Part shown: positions 61,355 to 64,000 of the stretch, piece after piece
Numbering within the stretch: position 1 is the first letter of the stretch
Layout of the letters: the number at the start of each line of letters is the position of its first letter
Assembly: GCA_008828725.1 (NCBI GenBank)
Contig: MEHQ01003945.1
Location: 17,054-81,053, forward strand
Length of the DNA: 64,000 nt
Source of the DNA: Saccharina japonica
Lineage: Eukaryota > Sar > Phaeophyceae > Laminariales > Laminariaceae
Direction of reading: 5' to 3'
The notes under the pieces: generated by a model
Databases searched by the model: none
What the model was told of the DNA's origin: nothing
What the model saw: only the letters and a program-made list of their open reading frames with translations
Translations under genes and position numbers: made by a program

Positions 61355-63090
61355 TGATATCGAGACGGAACGGAACGGTACTGATTTTAATTGTTTATCG
61401 GGAAAAAAATGAAGACGGGACGGCAAAATGACGACCAAACAGGTTGTCGAGACGAGACGGGACGGTATATTTCAACGGGGTAGAGTTTCACGACCCGGAC
61501 GGGACGGTAAAATTCAACGAGATGTTTTTCCACGACAGGACGGGACGGTAAATATGATTCTTCACGACGGGACAAAACGGTGAATATATATTTTCACGGC
61601 AGGACGGGACGATAAATACATTTTTTTTGGCGGCGGGACGGCACGGCGAAATCTGTACTATGCTGGTGCCGGTGCTGGTTGTTCAGCCGCGCTCGTGAAA
61701 AACACGCCAATGGTGCAGTGCCGGCTACTACTGGTGCCGTTGCTGTGCTGTGTAGGGTCTGTGTGTGGGTGCGAGCGGGTGGCTGGTGGGTCTTGCCACT
61801 GAAAATCGTATGGTATGAACTGCAGTAGCAGTAAAAAATGAATACCGGGAACAAACATCAACAATTTTTCACATTTTCACATATATACATATTTTTTATT
61901 TCGCAAATTCGTATAACTTCAACTCAATGTACATATATACCAGTTTGCTGTTGAGCATATGTACTCGTTGAGGCTTGATGTGTGTGGGAAAAAAAATGAA
62001 TTTCACTGTGAAAAGCACATTTCGTAAATTCGTAAATTCTTGGTGGGAATGAACGGGAAAATAACACGGGCTGGGGTGAATCTTGGCGGCAGAGGCAAGT
62101 CGACGGGACGGGAGGGTAAATAAAACGGCAAATGCCAAAATCAGGTATACCTGATCCATTTGAGCCAAAATCAGGTATATACTAAAACCAAATAAAAAAC
62201 TCACACCACGAACGGTGTTTTTCAGGACTTTTCAGCTGTGATAAATAATAAAACGTACATACGTACTACTTTTGAATTTGCGCCTGAACAGCAGAATGAT
62301 AGCGTGTGTGCTCCAAACTCTTGATAAATGTTGTATGTTATTTTTTGTACGGGTATTAATATCTGTCGTATGCTTTCATTGCTTTCGTGATCACACTCAC
62401 TCCTACGAGGTGTATTTCCGTATTCGTGTACAGGTATGTCTATAGTCGTAGCCACATTGATAGCATACGAACAAAACATCGAGTTAATTTGAGACTGAAC
62501 AGCTCGCGCTCCGTACCGTGTCAGCAACCAGCAGTACGTAATACCTGGTATATTACAACAGGTCCATTGTGCTATATGTGCGCGTATAATACGTTCTGTA
62601 GCGTTGTGGCGGGTCGCATGTACGTAGTGTGATGTCTTCGTGTCGGGCGTATAGGAGACAAGTGTACGTATGGCCTCTGATTGGCTCAAAATTCGCCAAA
62701 ATCAGTTGAAAGCTATTAGTAAATAAAGTAGACAAATCCAGGTGTACCTGACCATTTCATGCCAAAATCAGGTACGATGTGAGGCTGGCCAATGAGAGGT
62801 GTCCTAGCGTGTGATTCGTACTTGGTTTTAGTGTTGTACCTTTTTTTGGCACCAAAGTGACCAGGTGTACCTGATTTTGGCTAAAGCCCTAAATAAAACC
62901 GTGTAGTGACGGGATAATGGCAGTAAATCGACGGAACGGGATGGTAATTTTCAACGCGAGTGATTTTCTTGACAGGACGGGACGGTGAAGTACAATGGGG
63001 TAGATTTTGATGATGGGACGGGATGACGGGACCAGTTTGACGACGGTTTTACCGTCCCGTCCCGCCGTTACTGTCGTTCCCGTCCCGTCA
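61355..63090. repeat. GACGGGACGGTAAA satellite, interrupted by a MITE
   Basis: Units of about 36 bp (GACGGGACGGTAAATNN plus TTTTTCACGAC) fill 61355-61650 and 62895-63060. The right end is inverted (TACCGTCCCGTCCCGCCG, 63050-63068). The Mutator-like MITE at 62126-62889 is inserted in this block; 61660-62100 is non-repetitive. Confidence 0.65.
62126..62889. mobile_element. Mutator-like MITE, copy 2
   Basis: Reverse-oriented relative of 12705-13685. Ends CGGCAAATGCCAAAATCAGG and CCTGATTTTGGCTAAAGCCC. The flanking 9-mer TAAATAAAA is exact on both sides (62117-62125 and 62890-62898). Confidence 0.88.
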
Positions 63091-63339
63091 AAATATCGTG
63101 ATAAGCCTCGTTTTTTGTATGCCGACGACGAACCCGGAATTTTATAAGACCACGTACTACTACTGCTGATATACACGTACGTGCGTGTACGTGCGTACGC
63201 ACGTATGATACCAGTACCACCACCGCATCAGAAACAGACCTGCGTATCATGGGTTCATACGTGCGTGGTACACCAGTGTGATAGTACTGGAGTTTGTTGT
63301 TTCTGTCCTTATGGTACTTCGTATATATATCATAGGGTC

Positions 63340-63545
63340 TTTTGACCTTGCGATTCTCAACAAAATACTTCTGCATGCGTTCCTCAGGAGCATGTACTGT
63401 AGGCACATTTTCTCGTGAGGCGGTGAACGTTTTCGGTCGATTCGTACGCCATCGTGCCCACGGACCTGCTTTGCACCGGGCAGAGCCTCGCGTGCGCTCG
63501 TATATCGTGAACATGCGAGCGGTGGACACTCCAGCTTTCCCGATA
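63340..63545. repeat. Family P, copy 3
   Basis: TTTTGACCTTGCGATTCTCA, CTGCATGCGTTCCTCAGGAG, then GCACCGGGCAGAGCCTCGCG and ACATGCGAGCGGTGGAC, aligned with 61055-61235. From 63546 to the end I see only GTAC-rich tracts. Confidence 0.65.
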
Positions 63546-64000
63546 ATATTACGGTCATGGTCAAGAACTTGTTTTATTTTTCGAAAAAAGTGGTTCCGAA
63601 TTAATTACTCGTACTCATATTGCATGTATAGTTGTCTCGTGATCTACACACGAGATCCAAGATTCTGTTTTCATGCTCGATGCTGGATTTTACGAACTAC
63701 CAACCGCTGCAGATCTTTATAGTTTACTGCTGATATACACGTACGTGCGTACGTATCAGTGTATGATACCTCAGTACCACAGGGTGATATTTACAAGGAA
63801 TAGGAAATTCGGGAGCCGCTATATTGAAGTATAAAACGCATCCTCTCTTCTCAAATAAAAAAGAAACCTAGCCTCCGTTTCTGCGTGTTTTTCATCTCGT
63901 ACAGTAGGTGTCCTGTACTACTGTACACCCCTTAGCAGTACAGCGTCGTTCTGTTCGCCCTAAGCTTACCTTTTAATCTACCTCTACTCCTAGACGGTAC

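Overview
The window is eukaryotic nuclear DNA: spliced genes with GT-AG introns, low-complexity proteins and dense nested mobile elements. It has many GTAC/TACGTA palindromes and two unresolved bases (5962, 16602). Intron load, a brown-alga-like LINE tail and repeat style suggest a stramenopile, most likely a brown alga. This is inference only; no ribosomal, organellar or other marker gene is present.

Two host genes are supported, both on the minus strand. (1) A CCCH zinc-finger gene, 55931 down to 28071: I could place 12 coding exons whose phases all fit, totalling 3,896 nt (1,297 residues). It has four C-X8-C-X5-C-X3-H fingers, each divided by an intron, and about 990 residues of Q/G/P/S/T/A-rich sequence between fingers 1 and 2. 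Intron 4 is 13.9 kb and loaded with transposons. (2) A Pin1-type parvulin prolyl isomerase, 20751 to 19418, in three exons. Its C-terminal exon was not found.

Almost everything else is repeat. 1-18 kb: degenerate TACTCGGAGTAT satellites, a 2-kb near-perfect palindrome (5963-8016), an old repeat family E (547-1047 and 9818-12697), a hAT element inserted in copy 2 of E, a tRNA-derived SINE inserted in that hAT, a Mutator-like MITE, and several minisatellites. 20.9-22 kb: a TIR element. 22587-27982: a complete-ended, decayed Ty1/copia retrotransposon lying 88 bp beyond the stop codon of the zinc-finger gene. 29-31 kb and 40.7-45.5 kb: two more hAT copies inside zinc-finger gene introns, the second swollen by a LINE reverse-transcriptase relic and Stowaway-like MITEs. 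56-64 kb: two more Mutator-like MITEs, satellites and dispersed repeats.

The clearest results come from target-site duplications read directly: 8 bp for three hAT copies, 9 bp for three Mutator-like MITEs, 5 bp for the copia element. They give a nested insertion order. Repeat boundaries without duplications are approximate.
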